A stretch of DNA of 64,000 bases from Gnetum montanum (Eukaryota; Streptophyta; Gnetopsida; Gnetales; Gnetaceae): positions 385,081 through 449,080 of the forward strand of contig MNCI01027317.1 in NCBI GenBank assembly GCA_015680685.1, read 5' to 3'. The position numbers were made by a program, and so were the translations under genes. Numbering within the stretch: the first letter of the stretch is position 1; the number at the start of each line of letters is the position of its first letter. The notes beneath the pieces are model-generated. The model saw nothing but the letters and a program-made list of their open reading frames with translations. It was not told the origin of the DNA and made no database searches. This document shows positions 11,655-22,744 of this stretch, one piece after another.

Positions 11655-12984
11655 CTTAGCCCTTGAACTACATGCAAGTGCAAAGATAGCGAAACCATAG
11701 AAACTTTAAAATGGAGAGGCAACAAACTGATGATCGAAAAGATCACAAAATAGAAAAATTGAAATTTAAAAGTGAACTATATTGATCTAAACATGATTCA
11801 AAATAACCATATAATCAAGATAGAACTAGATGTGGGCTACCCTTACCACACGATCTTATTTAATTAAGATCAAAATATATACTCTTTATAAATCATAACT
11901 TTAACTACATAGATACATATATATAATCTCAATCTTCTCACAAGGTAAAAGTCAAAAGTATGTCGACTACTTTGAGGATAATACCTATGCCAAACTTAAT
12001 GAGGAGGACAAGCTTATGTTAGATTGTAGCTGGTTGCAACTTTCAGATTTTTCCTTGGGAATTTTATTTTCTTTTAGAAAGGGAATGGGTGAAAAGGGAT
12101 TTTTTGATATTTTTGCTTTTTTTTTTTGAATTTTGGGAAAATAGGTTGAAAAGGAAAATGGAGGTTAGGGTGAGGATTGCTATTTCACACTGAAGAACTT
12201 ATTACACTACCAATGAACATGGTTCTCATTCTTTTTCTTTTGTTTCTTTATGTTTTTGAGGAAATTTTTCCCATGGTGTACTTCATTCTTAAGGTAGAAA
12301 TTTCAACACGATTTTGGCCGATTAGCTATACTATCAAAGAACACGGTCCTTTTGGAACTTTGCCTATGGTGTAGTTCAACCCTTGTGTACGTGCCTTTAA
12401 TTATAATTTGAAGGCATCATAGCAAGTCTTCTAGGTGGCTAAGGGTTCTCAAGTGAAGATGAACACATTTCACCTTATTGCCTATAGGATAGCCATGGAT
12501 CATCATACTTAAGGGCTGGGACTTATGAGAGGGAAAAAAGTGTTTTCCAAGTTCACCTAGTGATTATGGCTAACCATTCTCCAACATGACATATCCTACA
12601 CTCACATGATCATGATGATAACATGATGAGTTAGCATAAATTTCGTACTCCATAATCCAACATAACTAATACAACTAAAACCTTGAAATAGACTGGGAAG
12701 AATCATAGCACTATTGAAATATATAATATAAAGGAGATTTTATGTAATAGTAATAGGATATATCATATAAGGCATTATGGTTACATTATTTTCCAATGGT
12801 GTTATGATGACCTAGTTCCCAGTAACTCAAACGATCATAATGATTATGAAAATCATATGAAAATCACAAGTCAAACCAACACCAATATGCTAAGAAAGAG
12901 ATGATGGAAATGCAAAGAAAATATGCAAATGTAACTATATACAAATGAAATGCATAGAGAAGGGGTAGAAAACATGCAACTATG
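11655..12984 (-). other. 3' untranslated part of the 9-18 kb gypsy element
   Basis: Lies between the integrase carboxy end and the 3' LTR on the minus strand. No conserved coding is seen; a small + strand open frame at 12177-12374 has no support. The purine tract next to the LTR is weak: on the minus strand the sequence before the LTR reads AAGGGCTAAG. Confidence 0.5.
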
Positions 12985-13400
12985 GATCTATTAGGTGTCC
13001 ACATGGGGCACCTGAGTACAAATGCTTCAGTTGAAATGCATTAAAATTTCTAGGTAACTTATACCCTTGCCAATCAGCAATTTTGTACACCTTGGGGCTA
13101 ATGACATTTGTGATTTGGAATGGACTTGACCACATAGGAGAAAACCTACTTTGAGGGTTTGTTTAACCAAATACTCTATCTCTCTTAAGGACTAGATCTC
13201 CTATTTCAAAGACTTTACTTGCATATTTCTTGTCAAACCATCTTTTGATGATTAAGATTATAAAAATTAAGACATAATGATGATTCACTTGTTCAGTTCC
13301 TATTAGGTACTAAATTTTATGTCCAACTTGAATGTTTCATAAGATGAATAATTTTAGATTCTAAAAGTTCATCAAGTTTTTCTTTCATCCAAGTTTCAAT
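12985..13400 (-). pseudogene. Junction of RT start and integrase carboxy end (internal deletion)
   Basis: On the minus strand the first RT motifs are visible (SSW..NLVP, then LCLNFYNLNHQ, like the gypsy LCVDFRNLN motif). Within a few codons the frame becomes KRWFDKKYASKVFEIGDLVL, the segment after the integrase core that ends with KLPRNFNAFQLKH. RT palm with its catalytic aspartates, RNase H and the integrase DDE core are therefore missing. The joint is near 13262. The element cannot have moved on its own in this form. Confidence 0.75.
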
Positions 13401-14402
13401 CTTATGTCTAACATGTCTAAGTTTTTGTAAGTCATCAAATATAGCTTATCTAGGGATAAGTTCAATGGATATGTCCTCAAATTTTCGCACACCTTCTAAT
13501 GTTTCAATGGTTGGGATTTTATTTATATCTTTATCCTCCCCTAAAGGTGGTAGGTCACTCAAAAAAAGTTCCTTTCCATTGTGTTGATGATAAGGCAAGA
13601 TATATTCATAGATTTCTTCACCTTCTGTAGAATTTTGATAGGGTTGGGTGGAATTTGTATGAGGAAAAGGATTTATTTTTGTAATTTCATTTACATGATC
13701 ATTTATAACACGTTTGCCATCCTCAACCTCAATAACTCCAATATAAAGATTAGTGTTTTGATTTTTTCAAAGATTGATTTTCTTGATTGAAGGTTGAAAA
13801 TAATTTATAGAAAGGCTCTCTTGGTATGATCATATATTCAAATTTTCCTTTGATAGGGATTAATAGTTTTGAGAAATCTAACCTAAAGAAGCCTCCAAAC
13901 TTGGTTTCAAAAGTCCTAGATAGAAGCAAATCATAAGTGGGTGACATATCAACTACTAAGATATTAATATAACATGTAAATGTAGGGTATTGTTTAAGTT
14001 GCACCTTCACTCCTTTTAATGACCTACTACAAGTATGTTAGATCCATTGAGTTATATCACACTTCTCGCTTCTAGTAGCATTTGTGCTCCTAAGGTTTTA
14101 CATGCCTCAAGTGGCATGACACTAAAGGTTTCTCCTTAATCCATCAAAAAAATATGAATGTTCTTTCCTAAAATAAACAGAGTTGTTAGGAAAGGAGGTT
14201 GCTCCTTCTTGCTCATCATGGAATTGCTTACATTTTGTATCGACGATGCATTAGGAATTTCTGCAAAATGAACTTGCCTTTCAGTGGTTGGCAATTTTTC
14301 TTTATTGGTTTCAAATGTATGAACTATCATTTGAATTGCATTTTTTATTTCATTAAAGTGTAAAAGATCATACATTGAAATGTTGGCTTTAATTTTCTTC
14401 AA
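13401..14402 (-). pseudogene. Gypsy protease region and linker to RT
   Basis: The frame at 14136-14402 gives KANISMYDLLHF and PFLTTLFILGKNIHIFLMD, the stretch before the active site. The expected DSGAS is not readable after FLMD. The frame at 13750-14010 gives QYPTFTCYINILVVDMSP and TYDLLLSRTFETKFGGFFRL, typical of the retropepsin carboxy half in plant gypsy elements. Downstream 13401-13750 is a linker that is still largely open on the minus strand (FEDISIELIPR). Confidence 0.7.
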
Positions 14403-14485
14403 TCCTCAACTAGATCGTAAGTCTTATGTTCATCTTTGGCTTCTTGTCAAGGTGGAGTTATTCTAAGTATAGAAGGGGGCTTTGA

Positions 14486-15942
14486 TCAATGTGGAGCATT
14501 TGCTTGAGATGGTCCAATTTGATTACTTGTGTTATTTTGACTAAGAGCTCTTCTATTTGGAGGAGTATAAGGATCATTCCTAGTTTGTTTTTGTGTGTTA
14601 TTCATAATGTCACTAAGTCTACAGTAGGAAGTGTTATGTGAGTTGGGGTCGCTTACCATAACGTGTTCCATGAGGAAACCTCTTAATTTTTTGTTTTGTG
14701 AGGCACATTAAGGACCATAACAGGGGTTTTCCCATTTTGTTGACTTTGGGAATTGTCACCATATAGTGCTAAAAATTGAGGACAAGTCCTCTTAGAATTA
14801 TGCCTAATATTATGGAGACGAAAATAATCATCATTGACTGATGTGCTTGGCTTTTCAAGTTGTGTAGGACCCTTGTTGTTGTTCCACTTTAATTCAACTA
14901 CGTCATTTCAAAGTTGTTGAAGTGAGGTTAATATCTGGGTTATTTTATTTTGAGTTTGAGTTGGGGGTTCAACAGGATTAGATATTCTGTTTGGGTTTAT
15001 GATGGATTGTATTAAGGCTTTCTATTGGTAATCATTCAAACTAGTGTTAGATGGTAGAAATGAAGAAGATGCTAAACTTTGAAAATAATTGTTTGTAGGT
15101 TGAGTCAGTGAAATGGAGTGGGAGTTTCAAACATAGTATTGGTCATTGGAAAAGTTGGTAAAGGTAGAGGACTAGTTTGCATAGGGTCGTTAATGCTCAT
15201 CATCCCAAATTGGGTTTGAATGCTATTCATGAGGGTAATTTGTTCTAACTCAATGGATTTAGCCATCACTCGTATTTCTATTATGTTGGGATTAGATTTG
15301 ATGGCATAGGAAAAAAATTGATTAATGGTGAATAAGTAAAAATTGAGGATGCACCAGGTTGTGGGTGCATCTCACTTGGCACATAAGCAAGCTGATGAAG
15401 GAATCTTAGGTTGTAATCCTAGACATTTTTCCCAGGTAGCTTTCTTAAGCTTGTAAAGTTGCTTGATGTTATGGCCACACTAGTGAACTTGTCAAATTGA
15501 AGCAAGAACTTCTTTTTGAATTCCTACAATGAGTTGATGGAGGCATTCAAAAGCATCAAAAACCATTGGGTGGCTTTGCTCCTAAAAGTTGTCACAAACA
15601 CCCTACATGCTATGTTATTTTGTAAAATGTTATGGATCCCTAGTAAGGTTTTGAAATATTGTATATGTTGGTGGGCATCACTAGTAGGGGTTGTGGGATC
15701 AAAGAACAAGTTTATGTTTTGAAGTGATTTTGGGATATCATGATAGTTGGTGAAGTTAAAGGGTTTGCTCACCAAGGGGTTTAGGGGTTGATTGGCTAGC
15801 ATCCTAGTTTTAGTTCTTCTAAGGATAGAACTTTGAAAACATGAAGCTTGTTGTTTTCTTAATGTAAATTGACAGGTAGTTGGTTGATTAGGGGCAGAAG
15901 TAAATGATTCTTATTGGGAGGGTTCACTCATAAAACAAGAAT
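14486..15942 (-). pseudogene. Gypsy gag (capsid) and degenerate nucleocapsid
   Basis: The best part is 15524-15802: NFTNYHDIPKSLQNINLFF, DAHQHIQYFKTLLGIHNI and SKATQWFLMLLNASINSL, matching the retrotransposon gag pattern (D.H...F......I......F...L...A..WF..L...SI.S). The frame continues with LPGKNVxDYNLRFLHQLAYV. Near 14830-14700 is RLHNIRHNSKRTCPQFLALY, a remnant of the Cys/His nucleocapsid region. Stops and frameshifts break it. Confidence 0.75.
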
Positions 15943-16480
15943 CATTGAATATAAATGTTAAAATAAAATTATAAAATTGAGTAAAAAGAAAAAAAATGGA
16001 AATAATAATATTTTTTAAACAAAAAAAATACTAAAATATGCTATAAATTTTTTAAAAAGGAAATAAATGCATGAAATTGCAATATTGATAAAATTTAAAA
16101 GGAAAATAGTGAAATGCAAAATTTTAGAAAAACAAATTTAAAACTAAATAATTAATAAAACCACCCTACCAAAGTTAGGACTCAAGTAAGAACAGTCAAA
16201 ATTAGAATTGGGATAAGAAGGTTTAGGATTTTGGTAATGAAAATGACAATTTTTAGGAAAGAGAAAACATCAAATTTTCCAAAAAATAAAAAAGAAAATA
16301 AAGGGTTTGGAGATAGGGGCTTTCAATAGGAAGCACAAGAAAATAAAATTTAGGTGAAAAACAGTTTTGAAATAGGAAAAAAAAAGGATTAGGAACAAGA
16401 ACAACGACAAGAAAAACTGATATTTCAGAAAATGGCAAAACAAAGGCTGAAAAATGATCTTCCTTATAGCACCAAAAAAG
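15943..16480 (-). other. 5' untranslated leader of the 9-18 kb gypsy element with primer-binding site
   Basis: On the minus strand the LTR end is followed by CTTTTT and then TGGTGCTATAAGGAAGATC. A primer-binding site normally begins TGG a few bases after the LTR, so this is the candidate site; I cannot name the tRNA. The rest is AT-rich without coding; open frames at 16253-16527 are low complexity (rich in F, L and S). Confidence 0.5.
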
Positions 16481-18049
16481 TGTTGATGCATAAATTTTGG
16501 ATGCACCAACAGTTGAGAAAAATTCATTTGAGGAGACTATCTCCTAGGGTGCCTTCCGTATGGGTATGAAATCCTAGGAATAGTCTGAGTTGGAGAGGGC
16601 TATGTGATTTAAAATAGTAAATCAAATTGAGAATTAAGAATACTTAAATTGAATAATTATCTTGAATTTTAAGACTTAATAAAAATACAATAAGAAACTA
16701 GTAAATTTAAACTTTTCCTTGGTCTCTTATTATTGCTGTCGATTTGTCACTGCTAGTGGTATCCACTGCTGGGCAAGAAAACCATGGCCATTGCTTTTGA
16801 AAGGGGACCTGTTGCATGTTGCCATCATCTCGTGCAGGGTACTATCCAGAGCTACTACTGTAGTCACACTAACTACCATGCATGCTACCATTGGGAGAGA
16901 GATGGAGCAATCTTGTGTTGTTTGCGCGCATTGGCAATGTGTCACCTACCACCGTCATGTGCCTCTGATACATGGGCACTATTTGCTGCTCATTGCTGCA
17001 GATGCATCTTTGACATGCCCTAGTAACTACTACCAGAAGAGCCTACCAAAAATTTTCGTCTTCATTGCACCATCGTCACTACTTGTGGTCACTACTGTCA
17101 TGCTTGCATTGTGAGCTATCATCTACAATGTCTTCACTACTTGTTGACAATACCAATCACCTACAACTCTGACGTCATCTGAAGAGCCACACACCGCTAC
17201 TCATACTCACTGTCGTTGTGCCTTCATGGGGAGAAAGAGGATCTTGCTTGTTCTTACAATTTCCAACCCATTTGTAGCATGTATTTTGAAGCCACTACTG
17301 TAAAAGAGAGAGGGGGCTACTTGACGATATCTATCACTAGTTGTGGCCTCCCCTTATAATCGCTCACCTAGTGGTTATGCCCACCACCCTCATGTTGGTG
17401 TAACCACCACCATGTCCCACGTAACGCCTGATACCACCACATCTACCATTATTATGATGGTTACATCCACCACCGGGCCATTACATAACTTCTATAATGC
17501 CTGGCACCATGTAATTTCAACCATTACACCCACCACCCAAGTTGTTATGTAACTTTCGTAATGTCTAGGATTGCCACATTGACCACCACATGGGTTGTGC
17601 ACAAATGTCACAAATTAGATTTATAAAATGTAATAAAGATAAGAGATTGTGAATTTTAGGAAGAAAATGAATGCATGATATATATATATATATATATATT
17701 GAATACATAGCATGCATGCAAAAAAAGTGATTGCACTTTATTCAATGAATACAATGCCAATGATCATGTGCCATCTTAACTCCCACTGTAGTTAATTGTT
17801 GTTTTAGCATGGATGTGAAATTTCTTGATCTTTACTTGTTGAATCATGGGTGACTAGCCAAGTGCACCTTCCATGTTATACAAACACCTACATTTAAATT
17901 ATGGGTGGAAAGTCAACTACTACTGAAAGTATCATTTCTAGATGATATAAAACCATGATAGTGCACTAGATTTAATGAGGTCATCAATGTTATCAATCAT
18001 GTTGTTGATTATGACCCTATGCTTAGCGTGGGTGAAGTTGACATCAGTA
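16481..18049 (-). repeat. 5' LTR of the 9-18 kb gypsy element
   Basis: 1569 bp, starting TGTTGATGCATAAATTTTGG and ending GACATCAGTA on the + strand. It aligns with the single-unit parts of 9094-11654. It contains a (TA)n run at about 17679-17699 and GATAAGAGATTGTGAATTTT at about 17638-17657. Open frames here (for example 16719-17114) are not conserved between the two LTRs and are not genes. Confidence 0.85.
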
Positions 18050-18711
18050 GTGCCTAGTAGCTATCTGGCATATTTTTTTCCATCCTTCAATAAATTCCAC
18101 ATCCACTTTCATATCTTTTCCCATTATTCTTGGGTCAAAATAAACCATCCACACAATTTTCACATTTCAGGTTTCCAATAATTACCTTAGTAAAATAAGA
18201 TTCCACATGTGTAGTGGACTTTCATATAAACAAAACTATTCATTTGATGACAATATGTCTTTGGCCTTAGCCTTGTTGCCATGTTTATTCACAAGTGTTT
18301 GCATAGTTTTTCCAACATAATGTAGCAGGAATGATTTATCAGAGTTGCATTTGGTCTTGTTTTTCTTAGTATTAAATGATTTTCTTGTTTGGATTCGTTG
18401 TCCCAGTGACACATACTCTCTGTTATACAAATCACTATTGGAAAAATCAACTTCAGAATCAGGAGATGCATTGCCAAAATCATGTCTCTCAATTAGCCTT
18501 GGAAAGTAAAACAATTTCCTTCTCAGTGCTTTTTCTTCCTCTAATTTTCCAAATCTCAAAACATCATACTTGTCATATACTAAATGTGTCACAATGTAAG
18601 TAGCTCCATTTATATGTAAATCAATTATATTTCACAAATTTTAAAAAATAACTTAAGGGACAAATGATGTTTCACTTCTTGTGTGCAAATTACCATGTTT
18701 CTTATTATGCT
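18050..18711. other. Unidentified insert in ORF3, right part
   Basis: Continuation of the insert at 6086-9093, separated by the LTR element 9094-18049. It begins after the GTGCC target duplication and ends where ORF3 similarity starts. It contains the open frame 18236-18592. Confidence 0.4.
18236..18592 (-). CDS. Unrecognised open frame of about 118 codons
   Basis: Unbroken frame on the minus strand. The upstream codon is GTG, so a true start is not shown; it may be an exon beginning inside the frame after CATTTAG. The product is strongly charged, with KLEEEKALRRKLFYFPRLIE, DSEVDFSNSDLYN and a Lys/Asn-rich carboxy part; no zinc finger or membrane segment. It matches none of the retroelement proteins around it. 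It could be a captured host exon or part of an unknown element. Confidence 0.3.
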   Translation of the reverse strand: MTHLVYDKYDVLRFGKLEEEKALRRKLFYFPRLIERHDFGNASPDSEVDFSNSDLYNREYVSLGQRIQTRKSFNTKKNKTKCNSDKSFLLHYVGKTMQTLVNKHGNKAKAKDILSSNE

Positions 18712-18954
18712 TATTTTTTTGTGTGAATTGCTACTCCATGGAAAGGTAAAAATGTGCCAATGGTAGTACCTTGAGTTTCTCCTCTTCTAACATTGGATCA
18801 TGTACCATCTAGGCAAATTCAATGATGTTAGCTAGAGTTGGTACATCCCAATGACATACCATGTTGCAAATTACATTCGTTCTTCTTCAAAGGCTCAAGT
18901 CATTTTCGATCAATGACACAATAGAAACATTAAATGGTTCTTTAATATGATTTG
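18712..18954 (-). pseudogene. ORF3 carboxy-terminal fragment of the split family-G element
   Basis: Minus-strand translation gives WDVPTLANIIEFA, then MVHDPMLEEEKLKVLPLAHF. This aligns with ORF3 copy 1 near 2950-3050 (AHIGLVAWMVHNPRMEEEKL). The fragment starts exactly where the + strand element's LTR begins (18955), and its last residues are found at 5995-6085. This shows that the region belongs to the 4969-31083 element. Confidence 0.65.
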
Positions 18955-19812
18955 TGATGAATCACTTGATGCACTGCATCGAAAGGCATGCACCAACATG
19001 ACCTCATCAACACATGGTTAGATGCATTAATGTAGATCCATCGACGTAGTATTTATCTTTGCCTATATAAATGTGTGCACCCATCACATTTATGACACAA
19101 TAAGTTCATAGCATAGCCAAAGTCTTGTAGTTTTCTTAGCCTAGAGTTAGGATATTTTCTAAGTATCCATAATAGGATTTCAAGGATTATATAGTTCTTT
19201 ATTTAAGCATCTTATACTTGAACACATTGATGTGACTAGTAATAAAGATGAGATTTTTGACATTTCTTGTAGCGTTTGGGATAGATTAACATTTTCTTTT
19301 GTGCACTTTATTATTTATGCACTTTTACATTAATGTCTTTGATTAATTAATTCATTTAATAACAACGCATAAGTATGACCACTTCAAACATATTGCTCAA
19401 TTCTTGGTAATCCTAGTAGAGGCTATTTGGTACGCCTAGTAATAGGAACTTGGTAACCTAGTAGCATTAGAGCAAGTTCATGGTGCGAATGGAAAGTAGG
19501 CCCAGATGCTTATATTAGGATAGCTATAGTAAGGTACCAGGTAGTTAAATAGTTAATCCTTAATTAATTTTCTTATTTTACATTTAGATGAAATAAAATA
19601 AAATAAAAATAAAAATCATGTGCCTTAGCTTACACTTAACCATACACTTGTGCTTACATAAGTGAAACTAAAAAGACTACGATCATGTCTCTAAGTCATT
19701 ATCTTTGCTCATTAGTGCATTGAAAAACTAAAGTTCATGGAATTTGACTAGATTGCTAGTGCAATGTTTGTGATTCATATGGTTGGGCATAGGGACTACT
19801 CGCTGCTTATCA
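18955..19812 (+). repeat. 5' LTR of the + strand family-G element
   Basis: 858 bp, TGATGAATCACTTGATGC to CGCTGCTTATCA. Its last 40 bp are the reverse complement of the first 40 bp of the minus-oriented LTR at 56978 (GAGCAACGAGGTACCCC). A TATA-like GCCTATATAAATG is near 19060, corresponding to GCCTATAAATAAGAGG in the minus LTRs. Confidence 0.75.
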
Positions 19813-19813
19813 T

Positions 19814-19831
19814 TGGCATTGTTGCTAGGGA
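19814..19831 (+). promoter_or_regulatory. Primer-binding site, tRNA-Asp type
   Basis: TGGCATTGTTGCTAGGGA lies one base after the LTR. Compared with the site complementary to plant tRNA-Asp (TGGCGCCGTTGCCGGGGA), 13 of 18 bases match and all five differences are C-to-T or G-to-A. This is expected of an old methylated element. Confidence 0.75.
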
Positions 19832-19962
19832 CTTTAGTTAGTTAAGTGCACTACATAGGAAAGATAGTAAAAAAATCCAATGATGTTGTAAAGGAAACTA
19901 ATGCTAAAGTATTAAGATAAATACTAATAACAAACACACACTATTTTTGAAGAATCATTGAT

Positions 19963-21630
19963 ATGACTTCTTCTCATAGGGAAGATTCTTCACCACCATT
20001 TGTAAGTGGATCCGATCAAAGGCAAGAAGGCCAAAATACATAAGTATCCTAATAGTTCAAAGTTGTCTATACTCATTTGGATGCTTACACTCTAGATTTC
20101 ACCTTGATCTTGCATTAGGATGAGTAGTTGTGATGGAGGAACATGAAGGGCAACATTGTGTACGAGGTTCAAGACCATTCCTATTGGGACTATCATCCCA
20201 TAGAGGCCTAACGAAAAAAATATTGGCAAATGGAAGTTCGATATGAGCCTTTAAAAGGAAAAAGGTTTCCTAATCACTTATTCCTAAAAATCCACACAGA
20301 AAGTGAGGACTTCTTTTTAGGTTCCTTCAAATACACAAATTCTCTCCCTCTCTTTTCATCGGAAGACCCTTAACCAATGGTTGTAGTCAATTATGGACAA
20401 CCTTGGTGATGGGAAGAACAAATCTTAAGATTAGGGGATCTCAAAAGATGTTATTCACAATCATTCATTTAGAGGTAGCAACAATGATAGGTACCAAGAG
20501 AAAGATGAACATGGTGATCGGGGTAGGAACTGAAGAAGAGGAGGTAGTAGGCATTGTTATGATGTTGATTCTCCTTTCTTTTCATCTTTATCATCATCCT
20601 CAGTATCTTCCTCCTTCAACTCTAATAGGAGAAGTGAGTGGCGAATGAGGAAGGAAACATGAAAAAATAAGAAAGTGTAGAGCAATACAATAGAGATCCC
20701 TCCATTTGCAAGAGGAAGGTTCATTTTTGTGAGAAGGAGGAGGAGGCATCACTTGATGAAGTGGTGCAAAGGAAAACCTTATCAATCCAAAAATCTATGA
20801 CTGAAATATTGGCTAAGGTTGATAAGATGTTGGACTATTTGGATGAGAAGTTCCAAACTACTTTGAAGATTGCAAAGAAGCATAGAGATCAAGGAGGTAG
20901 TGGCCGTGAACAAAGAAAGAAAAAGGAGGTTGAACATGAATATCCCAAAGATAAGGGCAAAGCTGCGGTAGTAGAGGTGGTTACAAACTCATAATCTAAT
21001 GATGAGGGGTGTGACATATACCAATATGAATATTCCAAGGGATGCTGCTTTGTATTATCATACTTACAAGAATTTGGGATGTATGCTTTAAATCCTAGAT
21101 TGGCAAAATGGCGAGCACCTAAGAGGTTACCTTATCCACAAGGAAACTATTGGTAGCAATTCCACCAATAAGCTTATGATCTGAGTGGAATGTCACCTCA
21201 ACCTCAAGAGTAGTATTTGCAATGAAAACACCCACAGTCATGGGGGATGCCACCTCCTAGGCAACAATACCCTTTTTGTGAACTTGATCCTTATGGGTAC
21301 TATGTTCAGTAGCTAATCTCTCCATGTGACTCTTCTAGTCATGCTTCCTTCCCACACCACTACTATCCTTCTGAATACTACAGAGCACCTTCTTCAAGGG
21401 GGAAGTTCCCATTCCCTTACTATCCTTCTTAACACCCATCCACTCCTGCACCACCATCATAAACTCCTCTACCACCTACTCCATCCATGCAAGGTGAAAT
21501 ACCTACCCAGCCACAATAATGAAATGGTATGAGGGAAGTAAACTTGTAGCCAATTCCTTAGCTAAGTGATTATGAATCTAAGCCTCACAAGAGGTTATTA
21601 TTTAGAACCAACTCTAGAAAGCCCTTACAA
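19963..21630 (+). pseudogene. Gag of the + strand family-G element, core deleted
   Basis: The ATG at 19963 (MTSSHREDSSPP) is followed by FKVVYTHLDAYTLDFTLILH, matching the gag start of the 48-57 kb element (FRVVYVHPNEYVPDFTFILH). An Arg/Ser/Asp-rich stretch follows to about 20650. The capsid core seen at 55507-56088 is absent. The frame resumes with EESVEQYN and at 20761-20994 with RKTLSIQKSMTEILAKVDKM and a Lys/Glu-rich segment, then CDIYQYEYSKGC. A Pro/Gln/His/Tyr-rich stretch follows to protease. No clean zinc knuckle is seen. Confidence 0.6.
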
Positions 21631-21636
21631 ACACTT

Positions 21637-22188
21637 GTGTATGTTAATCCTACTACTTTAACCTCTGAAATTTCCATCGAGCAACCTTTGAACCAAAGTG
21701 CCCCTAAATTACACATTTTCATGTTGACCCATGTGGTTACAGATTGGATTAAGGTTGACCATATTCCTAGGAAGAGATCTAATCTTGGAAGTTCTTTTAT
21801 TTACTTGCAAATCATTGGAAATAGACCATGTAAGGCTCTTTTGGATTCAAGTTTCGAAGTTAACTTGATTTTACAAAAAATGTACAAAGCATGGAACCTA
21901 CCTCCATTAAAAAAGAGCAACATCAAATTGGAGCTGGTAGACCAATCCATCACTATTCGTTTAGTATTGGTAGAGGATATTATGGCCATAGCTTGTGGAT
22001 GGTCATATCTTGCTAATTTTTTGGTGATCCATATGGAAATCAACAAAGGGAACTTTACTATCATCATGGGAAAAGCATGGCTAAGTACCACAGATGCAAG
22101 CTTGATGATCAGAGACTTTCCTTGGAGATTTCCAAGGAAAATGAATTTGGAAAATGAAGAAGAAGAGAGTTTTACACATTGTGTATAG
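21637..22188 (+). pseudogene. Family-G retropepsin (protease) domain
   Basis: A long open stretch of 183 codons. The active site reads CKALLDSSFEVNLI, where gypsy proteases have ALLDSGASVNLI; the catalytic Asp is kept but the Gly is Ser. Flap and carboxy half: YLANFLVIHMEINKGNFTII and MGKAWLSTTDASLMIRD. The homologue at 53929-54603 reads ALLDSDFAINLI. It would cut the Gag-Pol precursor, but the altered loop suggests it is dead. Confidence 0.75.
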
Positions 22189-22744
22189 TGACATAGCAGA
22201 CCACTACATGAAAAAACTATGGACCATCAAAGGCGCATCACTTCAAGCATGTAGACAATGTGCAATGATCACATAGATTCAAAGGTGCCTATACACAACA
22301 ACCACCAAATAGAAGGGTACTTTGTGGTTGATAATTGAAAGTAAGGCTAAATCAATAATATGTATGGAACCAACTGAGAGCCTCACAAGTTTTTATGTTG
22401 AAGGCATGGATAAGTTGGAGCAGCCCCATTGTCAACTTGCTAATGCACAAAGTGAGATCGAATGGGGAGAGTTAAAGATCTTTGAAATTTTCAAGCAAGA
22501 GCCCCTTGAATTAAAGGATCTACTAGTAAGAATGAAGTATGCATTTCTAAATAATGGTAAACCAATCATTATCAATGCCATAGTTACTCTTACATAGAAA
22601 AAGAAATTGCTAGAAGTTGTGAACAAATGGCCCACTGCCTTTGCTTGGTTATATCATGAGTTATTAGGAATTGATCCAAGGATATGCTAGCATAGAATTT
22701 ATATAGAATCCTCCATCAAATTGAAGAGAAAATTGTAGGGATGC

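Larger units (their letters stand above)
9094..18049 (-). mobile_element. Ty3/gypsy LTR retrotransposon with perfect TSD, deleted for RT to integrase
   Basis: LTRs at 9094-11654 and 16481-18049 share ends of the form TGTTGATG...CATCAACA; the outer ends are mutated to TATTGATG and CATCAGTA. The flanks are GTGCC at 9089-9093 and GTGCC at 18050-18054, a perfect 5-bp duplication. The minus-strand interior holds gag (about 15940-14700), protease (14402-13750), the first part of RT (about 13400-13265) and then directly the carboxy end of integrase (about 13262-12985). This is a family different from family G. A hand count finds about 16 differences in the first 125 bp of the two LTRs, so the insertion is old. 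Confidence 0.85.

Noticed and set aside
16719-17114. 131-codon protein in an LTR
   Set aside because: The frame is not conserved in the partner LTR; it is Cys/His-rich only because of base composition.
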